A stretch of 6,835 nt of DNA from the NCBI GenBank assembly GCA_900550835.1, contig URTP01000109.1, positions 1 through 6,835 of the forward strand, read 5' to 3'. The stretch's first letter is position 1. Every line of letters starts with the position of its first letter. Positions 1 through 5,105 of the stretch are shown here, piece by piece. A program made the translations under genes and the position numbers. The notes under the pieces are model-generated. The model saw only the letters and a program-made list of their open reading frames with translations. It was not told the origin of the DNA and searched no databases. The stretch comes from an uncultured Collinsella sp. (GTDB taxonomy: Bacteria; Actinomycetota; Coriobacteriia; Coriobacteriales; Coriobacteriaceae).

Positions 1-285
1 CGGCTCGCCCGTCGTGCGGTTCCAGGCAACGGTGGTCTCGCGCTGGTTGGAGATGCCAATGCCGGCGATATCTGCCGGATCGACCCCGGTCTCCTCCACC
101 ACGGCACGCGCCACGGCCAGCACGTTGGCAGCAATCTCGGTCGGATCATGGCTCACCCAGCCGGCCTCGTTGACAATCTGGCGATGCGAGCGGTCGGCAC
201 GATGAATCAGGTGGCCGCCCTCGTCCACCAGCAGCGCCTTCGTGCCCTGCGTGGACTGATCGATTCCGATGATGTATTTGCTCAT
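1..285 (-). CDS. FGGY-family carbohydrate kinase, N-terminal part (runs off left edge)
   Basis: This is the first 95 codons of a cytoplasmic sugar or polyol kinase that uses ATP to phosphorylate its substrate; the rest lies to the left of the window. Reading leftward from the ATG at 285-283 gives MSKYIIGIDQSTQGTKALL, the first phosphate-binding strand-loop of the FGGY (actin/hexokinase-fold) kinases. Further on are AGWVSHDPTEI (the family's GW..HDP.EI segment) and GIGISNQRETTVAWNRTTGEP (the conserved NQRET motif seen in glycerol kinase and xylulokinase relatives). The start is supported by an AGGAGA ribosome-binding sequence just upstream. It is the last visible gene of the isomerase-transketolase operon, so I infer that it phosphorylates the ketose made by the isomerase. 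The substrate-determining C-terminal domain is missing, so glycerol kinase, xylulokinase, ribulokinase or apulose kinase cannot be told apart here. Confidence 0.9.
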   Translation of the reverse strand, partial: MSKYIIGIDQSTQGTKALLVDEGGHLIHRADRSHRQIVNEAGWVSHDPTEIAANVLAVARAVVEETGVDPADIAGIGISNQRETTVAWNRTTGEP

Positions 286-459
286 GTACTCTCCTGTCTC
301 CCCCGTCGATCCAAAAACTAAAATCCGACAGACAAGGAGCGAGCGGCCGTCAAGTGCCGCAGATTGCCGTGAAAGAGGAGCGCCGCGCACTTTGTGTACG
401 CAAGCGACGGTTTGAACGGCAAGGTGCGGTGCTTGGCGGCCGCGCAGCGTCTGTTTCTA
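286..459. other. 174-bp gap between transketolase and kinase genes
   Basis: This is the only long gap inside the otherwise tightly packed operon. It holds the kinase ribosome-binding site at its left end. On the minus strand TTGACG and TTGTCT resemble -35 boxes, but neither has a convincing -10 box at the proper distance. I see no clear hairpin followed by a T-tract, so no terminator is called. No credible small gene is visible. It may hold a weak internal promoter or an mRNA processing site, but nothing in it is recognisable with confidence. Confidence 0.4.
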
Positions 460-1398
460 CTAGTTGCCGAGGAACTCGGTAACCGTCTTGGCGATTCCCT
501 CGCCCGTCAGGCCGTAGTGCGCAAAGACCTCGGGACTCGTGCCGGTGATGACCGGCGCGTCGGGCAGGCTCAGGCACTTAACCGGACGCGGGCAATGCTC
601 GCCCACGACCTGCGCGACCATGGAGCCCAGGCCGCCAAAGGGGCTGTGCTCCTCGACGGTCACGACGGCGCGCGTGGCACCGGCGGCCTCAATCACGGCC
701 TCGGCGTCGAGCGGCTTGACGCAGTACATGTCAAGCACGGTAGCGGAGATACCCTGCTCGGCCAGCAGGTCGGCGGCGTCCACGGCATGGCGGACCATCT
801 CGCCGGTGGCGACAATCGTCACATCGGTGCCACGACGCACCCAGGTGGCGCGGTCCATCTGGAACGGGCACTCGTCCTCGGTATACACGTCCTCGACCGG
901 GTTGCGGCCCACGCGGATATAGGCCGGCTTGTTGTCGGCAACCAGGGCGCGCACGAGCTCGGCAGTCTGGAAACGATCGCTCGGCAGATACACGCGCATG
1001 TTGGGAATCGCGCTCATGGCAGCGATATCCTGCGCGGAGTGATGGCTCATGCCTAAGGCGCCGTAGGACACGCCGCCCGAGATACCGATGAGCTTGACGT
1101 TGGTGTTGGAGTACGAGACGTCGACCTTGCACTGCTCATACGAACGTGTGGTCACAAAGGACGCCGGCGAGGCGGCCCAGGCCTTCTTGCCGCACGAAGC
1201 CATGCCGGCGGCGATGCTCACCAGGTCCTGCTCGGCGATGCCGACCTCAATGGACTGCTGGGGATACTGATCGAAGAACGGCGTGAGCGATGCGGAGCCG
1301 CGGGAGTCGGAGCACAGGACGACGATGTCCTTATCGGTCTCGGCGGCCTCGAGCAGCGTGTCGCAGATAACCTTGCGGTTGGCGATCTTGTTAGCCAT
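460..1398 (-). CDS. Transketolase, C-terminal subunit (split enzyme)
   Basis: This 312-residue protein is the pyrimidine-binding half plus C-terminal domain of a thiamine-diphosphate transketolase, working as a partner of the N-terminal subunit encoded immediately upstream. VGIAEQDLVSIAAGMA (residues 52-67) contains the conserved glutamate, E56, that activates the cofactor. SYGALGMSHHSAQDIA (about 111-126) is the conserved histidine/aspartate region. From about residue 190 the transketolase C-terminal domain follows (VTIVATGEMV, VLDMYCVKPLD, VEEHSPFGGLGS). The start MANKIANRKV is chosen because AAGGAGG lies 6 nt upstream; an in-frame ATG at 1443 would add 15 residues lying wholly inside the previous gene. 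The ATG overlaps the upstream stop by 8 bp (ATGGCTAA), which suggests translational coupling and equal production of the two halves. Length is normal for a split transketolase subunit. The protein also resembles 1-deoxyxylulose-5-phosphate synthase C-halves, but the split architecture and operon favour a sugar-catabolic transketolase. Confidence 0.93.
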   Translation of the reverse strand: MANKIANRKVICDTLLEAAETDKDIVVLCSDSRGSASLTPFFDQYPQQSIEVGIAEQDLVSIAAGMASCGKKAWAASPASFVTTRSYEQCKVDVSYSNTNVKLIGISGGVSYGALGMSHHSAQDIAAMSAIPNMRVYLPSDRFQTAELVRALVADNKPAYIRVGRNPVEDVYTEDECPFQMDRATWVRRGTDVTIVATGEMVRHAVDAADLLAEQGISATVLDMYCVKPLDAEAVIEAAGATRAVVTVEEHSPFGGLGSMVAQVVGEHCPRPVKCLSLPDAPVITGTSPEVFAHYGLTGEGIAKTVTEFLGN

Positions 1399-2227
1399 TG
1401 ATAGCCTCCTTGTGGGCAGCGAAATCGGCGATGATCTGGGCATGTTCCTCGTCGTTGGGCAAGTGATGATGCCAGGCGGCCTTGTCCTCCATAACCGGCG
1501 AGCCGTAGCCCTTCACCGTGTTGAGGATGATGACCGTGGGCTTGCCCTTGGTCTCGGCCGCAAGCGTCAGCGCGGCGTCGATGGCCCGGACGTCGTTGCC
1601 CGGAATGGAGAGCACGTTCCAGCCGAAGGCGGCCCAGCGCTCCTCCTGCGAATCCTGCTTCATGACGTCCTCGGTGCTGCCACTAATCTGCAGGCGGTTG
1701 CGGTCCACGAGCGCGCACAGGTTATCGAGCTGGTAGTTGCCGCCGCTCATGGCGCCTTCCCAGACCGAGCCCTCGGCAAGCTCGCCGTCGCCCATAATGG
1801 TGTAGACGCGGTAGTCGCGGCCGTCCATCTTGCCGGCAAGCGCCATGCCCACGGCCACGGGCAGACCGTGACCCAGCGAGCCGGAGTTCATCTCGATGCC
1901 CTTGAGCTTGTTGTTGGGGTGACCGATGTAGGGGCTGCCGAACTTGGAGAAGCGGGCCTTGACGTCGTCGAGGTCCAGATAGCCCTCGTGGCACAGCACC
2001 GCGTAGTAGGCCTCCATGGCGTGGCCCTTAGAGAGCACAAAGCGGTCGCGGTTGGGGTCGTCGACGGTCTCGGACGAAATGTTGAGGTGGTTGGCATAGA
2101 GGGTCATGAGGGCGTCGATCACCGACATGTCGCCACCGATGTGGCCGCCGGCGCCAGCCATGATGATATCGACGCAATCGCGGCGAAGATCCCAACGCAG
2201 GGACTCAAGCTCTTCGATAGTTGCCAT
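1391..2227 (-). CDS. Transketolase, N-terminal subunit (split enzyme)
   Basis: This 278-residue protein is the pyrophosphate-binding half of a thiamine-diphosphate transketolase. With its partner it would move a two-carbon ketol unit from a ketose phosphate to an aldose phosphate. Visible landmarks are AGGHIGG (H29) near the N-terminus, SKGHA (66-70), the GSLGHGL loop (116-122), and the cofactor motif beginning MGDGELAEGSVWEGA (145-159) and ending VDRNRLQ (174-180). D147 and N177 are the expected magnesium ligands. KGYG (239-242) and the following WHHH (252-255) match the end of the N-terminal domain. Length is typical of split transketolase A subunits. The start is supported by GAGGAGAG just upstream, and only 2 bp separate it from the isomerase stop codon. 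Its 3' end overlaps the C-terminal subunit gene. It resembles the A subunits of apulose-4-phosphate transketolase and other specialised split transketolases, but specificity cannot be read directly. Confidence 0.94.
   Translation of the reverse strand: MATIEELESLRWDLRRDCVDIIMAGAGGHIGGDMSVIDALMTLYANHLNISSETVDDPNRDRFVLSKGHAMEAYYAVLCHEGYLDLDDVKARFSKFGSPYIGHPNNKLKGIEMNSGSLGHGLPVAVGMALAGKMDGRDYRVYTIMGDGELAEGSVWEGAMSGGNYQLDNLCALVDRNRLQISGSTEDVMKQDSQEERWAAFGWNVLSIPGNDVRAIDAALTLAAETKGKPTVIILNTVKGYGSPVMEDKAAWHHHLPNDEEHAQIIADFAAHKEAING
1405..1411 (-). promoter_or_regulatory. Shine-Dalgarno site of transketolase C subunit
   Basis: On the minus strand this reads AAGGAGG, a near-perfect match to the 16S rRNA anti-Shine-Dalgarno, 6 nt before the ATG at 1398. 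It lies inside the final codons of the N-subunit gene. It decides in favour of the start at 1398 over the upstream in-frame ATG at 1443. Confidence 0.85.
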
Positions 2228-2229
2228 TT

Positions 2230-3630
2230 CTACTCTCCTCGCAGGTAGGCTTTGACGTCTTCTTCAATCGGGTCGTACAAGTCGGGCTGGATGCCAATGT
2301 ACTTGCACGCCTCGTAGAGCACCGGTACCACGTTGGCGTGAATGGCGACGCAGTGGTGAATGTAGGGGCCCTCGACGATCTTGGCCTCGAGGCGCTTGAG
2401 GTTTTCGACCTCGACCCACAGGTAGGTGCCCATGCCGGCCGGCCCGTCGATGCCGCGAGCGTTGCCGAGCAGCAGCGAATACTCGCCGTTGTCGCCATCA
2501 AAGCGGGCAAGGGTGAGGTCGCCGTGCTTGGCCTCGGCCGTCAGCGCACCGGGGTGATCGAAAGCCAGCGGATAGGTGAGCTTGGGCTTGACGGCCGCGC
2601 AGCTGCAGGGCCAGGGGCCGCAGTGCTGCAACAGCTCGCCGTTCTCGTTGTCGGGATGGCGCACGGTCCAGTCGGCGAACATGCCGCGGTGACGACCCAG
2701 GTCGGCGGCCTCGACCATCAACGCGGTAATGGCGCCGTGGATATCGGTCTCGCACACGACGGGGATACCCATCTCATTGAGGATGGCGTTGGCGGCGCAG
2801 GGCATAATGCCCAGCTCGTCCTGCAGAGCGTTCCAGCACTGGATGGCGCCGGCGTTGCAGCCGTACTTATCGACTAGGCGCTTCATGGCGATAGCGAGCC
2901 CTGCAACCGCGGGGACCTTGTCCTCGGGGATGCAGATCTCAAAGCTGTCGCGAATGTGGTCGAGCATGGCGACCATGGCCTGCTCGTCGGTCTGGGCGTC
3001 GCGCACGGCCTGAACAAGTTCGGTCATGGGGATGGGTGAAAGCTGGATGTTGAACTTCTCGAGCAGCTCGCCCTCGTTGCACATAGTCGACCAGAAGTCG
3101 AACGGACGGGTGGCCATCTGCAGGATGCGAGTGTGCTTGAAGGTCTTGACCACGTTGCACACGGCCAAAAAGTCCCAGACGCCGCGCTCGAACTCGGGGT
3201 CGGTCAGGCGGCAGTTGGTCATATAGGTAAAGGGAACCTGGAAGCGGCGCAGGACCTTGCCGGTGGCGAACAGGCCGCACTGGCTATCGCGCAGGCGGGT
3301 GCCGTCGGGCTCGGGGCGCTCGTCGCGCGGACCCCACAGCAGCACGGGCAGGCCAAGCTCACGGGCAAGGCGGGCGCAAACGTACTCGGTGCCAAAGTTG
3401 GCGTGGCACAGCATGATGCCGTCGACGCCCTCGGCGCGGAACTTCTTGACGATAGGCTCGATATGGCTGTCGTCAAACAGCAGGCCCTCGTCGTTGATGT
3501 CGTCAATGTCCACAATGTCGACGCCGATCTCGCGCAGGCGATCGGCCGTCAGGCCGCGATACTTGATCGCGTCCGGCGCGCTAAAGATGCTGCGGCGCGT
3601 GGGCACAAAGCCGAGCTTGATCTTATCCAT
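2230..3630 (-). CDS. L-fucose/L-arabinose isomerase-family sugar isomerase
   Basis: This 466-residue cytoplasmic protein belongs to the L-fucose/L-arabinose isomerase-like superfamily, metal-dependent enzymes that convert an aldose to a ketose. The N-terminal Rossmann-like part starts KIKLGFVPTRR and includes GVDGIMLCHANFGTE (68-82) and LPVLLWGPRDERP (94-106). The central block holds ICIPEDKVPAVAGLAIAMKR (232-251), NAGAIQCW (259-266) and CETDIHGA (293-300), where acidic residues E294/D296 are candidate metal ligands. The C-terminal part has HGDLTLARFDGDNGEYSLLLG (369-389) and GPYIHHCVAIH (421-431), with H425/H426 in the place of the family's metal- or substrate-binding histidine. The start is supported by GGAGG 6 nt upstream. 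It is the first gene of the operon, 2 bp from the transketolase N subunit. It is shorter than E. coli FucI (about 590 residues), so it is a divergent member; the substrate is unknown. It is unusually rich in cysteine (about 16), which suits an anaerobe. Confidence 0.87.
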   Translation of the reverse strand: MDKIKLGFVPTRRSIFSAPDAIKYRGLTADRLREIGVDIVDIDDINDEGLLFDDSHIEPIVKKFRAEGVDGIMLCHANFGTEYVCARLARELGLPVLLWGPRDERPEPDGTRLRDSQCGLFATGKVLRRFQVPFTYMTNCRLTDPEFERGVWDFLAVCNVVKTFKHTRILQMATRPFDFWSTMCNEGELLEKFNIQLSPIPMTELVQAVRDAQTDEQAMVAMLDHIRDSFEICIPEDKVPAVAGLAIAMKRLVDKYGCNAGAIQCWNALQDELGIMPCAANAILNEMGIPVVCETDIHGAITALMVEAADLGRHRGMFADWTVRHPDNENGELLQHCGPWPCSCAAVKPKLTYPLAFDHPGALTAEAKHGDLTLARFDGDNGEYSLLLGNARGIDGPAGMGTYLWVEVENLKRLEAKIVEGPYIHHCVAIHANVVPVLYEACKYIGIQPDLYDPIEEDVKAYLRGE

Positions 3631-3650
3631 GTACGTCCTCCCCTAGTCAC

Positions 3651-3666
3651 ATGTTCAGTAAACAGA
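3651..3666 (-). repeat. Right arm of leader inverted repeat, with operator-like sequence
   Basis: The plus strand reads ATGTTCAGTAAACAGA. Its TTCAGTAAACAGA (3654-3666) is the inverse of TCTGTTTACTAAA at 3684-3696, and its ATGTTCAGT (3651-3659) is the inverse of ACTGAACAT at 3777-3785. It lies between the predicted promoter and the isomerase start. It could be a second repressor-binding half or one side of a stem-loop in the mRNA leader. Confidence 0.5.
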
Positions 3667-3683
3667 CGCGTGTTTCGTTTTGT

Positions 3684-3696
3684 TCTGTTTACTAAA
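3684..3696 (-). repeat. Left arm of leader inverted repeat
   Basis: The plus strand reads TCTGTTTACTAAA. It pairs with 3654-3666 (17 nt between the arms), 12 of 13 positions being Watson-Crick and one G-U in RNA. The arm overlaps the operator-like palindrome at 3690-3706. Its first nine bases, with the preceding T (TTCTGTTTA, 3683-3691), recur 24 bp further on at 3707-3715. Confidence 0.55.
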
Positions 3697-3716
3697 TGTT
3701 TTACTATTCTGTTTAG
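3690..3716 (-). promoter_or_regulatory. Probable LacI-family operator in the isomerase operon promoter
   Basis: Plus-strand 3690-3706 reads TACTAAATGTTTTACTA, a palindrome with arms TAnTAAA/TTTAnTA around 3 bp. It overlaps TTTACTATTCTGTTTAG (3700-3716), which occurs exactly, in reverse complement, in the repressor's own promoter at 4980-4996. A 17-bp identity between two AT-rich promoter regions in a high-GC segment is very unlikely by chance. It lies directly beside the predicted -10 box, so bound repressor would block transcription of the operon. That the neighbouring LacI-family protein is the binder is an inference from location. Confidence 0.7.
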
Positions 3717-3740
3717 AAGTTTAGCGCGAAATACTTGCAA
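3712..3740 (-). promoter_or_regulatory. Candidate promoter of the isomerase-transketolase-kinase operon
   Basis: On the minus strand TTGCAA (3740-3735) is followed after 17 bp by TCTAAA (3717-3712), each four of six matches to the sigma-70 type consensus. The region is much more AT-rich than the flanking genes. The -10 box overlaps the shared 17-bp operator sequence. About 80 bp of leader would then precede the isomerase start. The exact boxes are uncertain. Confidence 0.4.
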
Positions 3741-3764
3741 GCGGTAGAGAATTCAGCCTAAACG

Positions 3765-3787
3765 GTATGTAAACAAACTGAACATAC
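3765..3787. repeat. Upstream dyad GTATGT...ACATAC
   Basis: Six-base perfect inverted arms (GTATGT at 3765-3770, ACATAC at 3782-3787) enclose an 11-bp AT-rich centre. The dyad sits upstream of the predicted -35 box of the isomerase operon and between it and the repressor's terminator. The position would suit an activator or catabolite-control site, or an upstream auxiliary operator. Its binder is not known. Confidence 0.4.
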
Positions 3788-3792
3788 AGGGA

Positions 3793-3819
3793 GAACAAAA
3801 AGGGGTCCCGAAGGACCCC
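3793..3819 (-). terminator. Rho-independent terminator of the LacI-family gene
   Basis: Read on the minus strand: GGGGTCC, a TTCG loop, GGACCCC, then TTTTTGTTC. The perfect 7-bp GC-rich stem with an extra-stable UUCG tetraloop and T-tract is a textbook terminator. It lies about 70 bp after the repressor stop codon and before the operon promoter, so the repressor and the operon are separate transcripts. Confidence 0.92.
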
Positions 3820-3886
3820 CTCTTGGTAGCGTTATGTATGGTTGCCTTTAGCGGACTTTCCGCTCTGAAATCTGGCGCCGTTCCGC

Positions 3887-4897
3887 CTAAATCTCGCGCA
3901 CGCTCTGGCGCTCGACAAAATACGTCGATACGGCCGTCTTGCAGGTATAGCTCTTGGGATTGCGGATGTTGCCCACCAGGCGGCGCACCGCGATCTCGCC
4001 CACCTCGTGCTTGGGAACGTGCACCGTGGTGAGCGGCGGGTTGGAGAAGGCGCCTAGAGACAGGTCATCAAAGCCGATGATCGAGACATCCTCGGGCACG
4101 CGTACGCCGTGTTCGCTCAGCGCGCGCATGGCGCCCACGGCAAGCACGTCGTTCTCGGCAAAGAAAGCCGTCGGCAGATCTTCGCGCGAAACGCCGTCGA
4201 GCCACGCGCCCATGTCGCGATAAGCGCCCTCGAGCGTGGTGTTCAGCGTGACGCGCCATGCCGGATTGGCCTCGAGGCCCGCGTCCTCAAGCGCTTGGCG
4301 ATAGCCGCGCTCGCGATCCTTAAAGTTGCGGATACGAAGGTCGCCCGCCAGATAGCCGATTTGCTTGTGACCTTTCTCGATAAGGTAATCCACGGCACGC
4401 AGTACCGAATCGGTGTTGGCAATGACTACGGCATCGAAGTACTGACGATCGCTCCAGCCGTCGAGCACGATCAGGTGGGCGGCAGCGTTGGCGAACAGGG
4501 CGTAATCTTCCTCGCCCAGCTCGGTGCCCATCAGCACGATGGCGGCAGCCGGGTCGGCGATAAGGCCCTCGACCTGCGGGCGCACGGCGGTCAAGTCGCT
4601 AAAGTCGAGCGAGACAAAGCTCGTGCTCATGCCGTGGCGACGCGCCTGGCGCTCCACGCCCTCGATGACCGCGGGGTGAAAGGTGCTCTCGTCCAGGATG
4701 GCGCCCGTCTTGCGCGCGAGCACGAACTGGATGCTCTCGAGCTGCGTCGATTGCTGGTAGCCGAGTGATTGCGCGCACTCCAGGATGACCTTGGCGGTCT
4801 CCTCGCTCACGCTGCGCTTGCGGTTGAGCGCGTTGGACACAGTCGCAGGCGAAAAACCGGTGATGCGGCTGATCTCGCGAACACTTGCTTTAGCCAT
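3887..4897 (-). CDS. LacI-family transcriptional repressor
   Basis: This 336-residue DNA-binding regulator has an N-terminal helix-turn-helix, VREISRITGFSPATVSNALN (residues 6-25), followed by KRSVSEETAKVILECAQSLGYQ. From about residue 56 comes a periplasmic-binding-protein-like sensor domain: IQFVLARKTGAILDESTFHPAVIEGVE, GHKQIGYLAGDLRIRNFKDRERGY (176-199), AFFAENDVLAVGAMRAL (244-260), VPEDVSIIGFDD (267-278) and PPLTTVHVPKHEVGEIAVRRL (287-307), all standard for the family. The start MAKASVREIS is chosen because AGGGGG lies just upstream and the helix-turn-helix begins at the usual distance; an ATG at 4978 would add 27 residues of unlike, arginine-rich sequence. The stretch between the helix-turn-helix and the sensor is short and lacks the usual hinge-helix pattern. 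It sits upstream of the sugar operon, ends in its own terminator, and shares an operator-like sequence with that operon, so it probably represses both. The inducer is probably the operon's sugar or a phosphorylated intermediate. Confidence 0.93.
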   Translation of the reverse strand: MAKASVREISRITGFSPATVSNALNRKRSVSEETAKVILECAQSLGYQQSTQLESIQFVLARKTGAILDESTFHPAVIEGVERQARRHGMSTSFVSLDFSDLTAVRPQVEGLIADPAAAIVLMGTELGEEDYALFANAAAHLIVLDGWSDRQYFDAVVIANTDSVLRAVDYLIEKGHKQIGYLAGDLRIRNFKDRERGYRQALEDAGLEANPAWRVTLNTTLEGAYRDMGAWLDGVSREDLPTAFFAENDVLAVGAMRALSEHGVRVPEDVSIIGFDDLSLGAFSNPPLTTVHVPKHEVGEIAVRRLVGNIRNPKSYTCKTAVSTYFVERQSVREI

Positions 4898-4901
4898 TGT
4901 T

Positions 4902-4907
4902 CCCCCT
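4902..4907 (-). promoter_or_regulatory. Shine-Dalgarno site of the LacI-family gene
   Basis: AGGGGG on the minus strand, 4 nt before the ATG at 4897. It supports this start rather than the ATG at 4978, which falls within the promoter-proximal leader. Confidence 0.65.
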
Positions 4908-4979
4908 AGCAACGGTCGCGGTCGAGCATCATGGCCTGACCGCCCCGTGACTCGACAACTAAACGACCGCAAATTCAAT

Positions 4980-5005
4980 CTAAACAGAATAGTAAATGTT
5001 TAATA
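4980..5005 (-). promoter_or_regulatory. Probable autoregulatory operator in the LacI-family promoter
   Basis: Plus-strand 4980-4996 reads CTAAACAGAATAGTAAA, the exact inverse of 3700-3716 in the isomerase promoter. Overlapping it is TAGTAAATGTTTAATA (4990-5005), a palindrome with arms TAnTAAA/TTTAnTA around TG. It covers the predicted -10 box of the repressor gene, so binding would shut off the repressor's own transcription. Confidence 0.7.
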
Positions 5006-5026
5006 GCTAGTTTAGCCTGTTGTCAA
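5000..5026 (-). promoter_or_regulatory. Candidate promoter of the LacI-family gene
   Basis: The minus strand has a perfect -35 box, TTGACA (5026-5021), then a 15-bp spacer and TATTAA (5005-5000) as the -10 box. The spacer is short; TAAACA at an 18-bp spacer is an alternative. About 100 bp of leader would precede the ATG. The -10 region lies within the operator-like palindrome. Confidence 0.55.
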
Positions 5027-5091
5027 GCGAAGTGGTGCGACTATTCCCCCAACGGGCACATTTACTCGGTAGCCAATTTGGGACGGGGCGT

Positions 5092-5105
5092 GAAAAACAT
5101 TTAGC
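5092..5105. promoter_or_regulatory. Possible third operator-like site at the nucleoside hydrolase stop
   Basis: The plus strand reads GAAAAACATTTAGC, matching 12 of 14 bases of GTAAAACATTTAGT, which is the isomerase operator read on the minus strand. All three sites share AAACATTTA. It overlaps the nucleoside hydrolase stop codon and lies about 65 bp upstream of the repressor's -35 box. The flanking half-site symmetry is poorer than in the other two sites, so this may be chance. Confidence 0.25.

Noticed and set aside
394..1056. Plus-strand open frame opposite the transketolase C subunit (220 codons)
   Set aside because: Antisense shadow without a convincing ribosome-binding site or recognisable domain; the minus-strand gene has all the expected motifs.
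1399..1443. Upstream ATG giving a 15-residue extension of the transketolase C subunit
   Set aside because: It lies wholly inside the N-subunit gene, and AAGGAGG sits at ideal distance from the ATG at 1398.
1283..2248. Long plus-strand open frame opposite the transketolase N subunit (321 codons)
   Set aside because: It is antisense to a well-supported gene, has no family motifs, and is valine, alanine and histidine rich as expected from the complement of a high-GC coding strand.
4109..4768. Plus-strand open frame opposite the LacI-family gene
   Set aside because: Composition is that of a reverse-complement shadow and no family is recognisable, whereas the minus-strand frame is a full LacI-family protein.
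4898..4978. Upstream ATG giving a 27-residue N-terminal extension of the repressor
   Set aside because: The extension is unlike LacI-family N-termini, lies in the leader, and the ATG at 4897 has its own ribosome-binding sequence and places the helix-turn-helix at the normal distance.
5045..5060. Possible terminator after the nucleoside hydrolase (CCCGTTGGGGG on the minus strand)
   Set aside because: The stem is only three or four pairs and no T-tract follows, so it does not qualify; the module may read into the repressor gene or end elsewhere.
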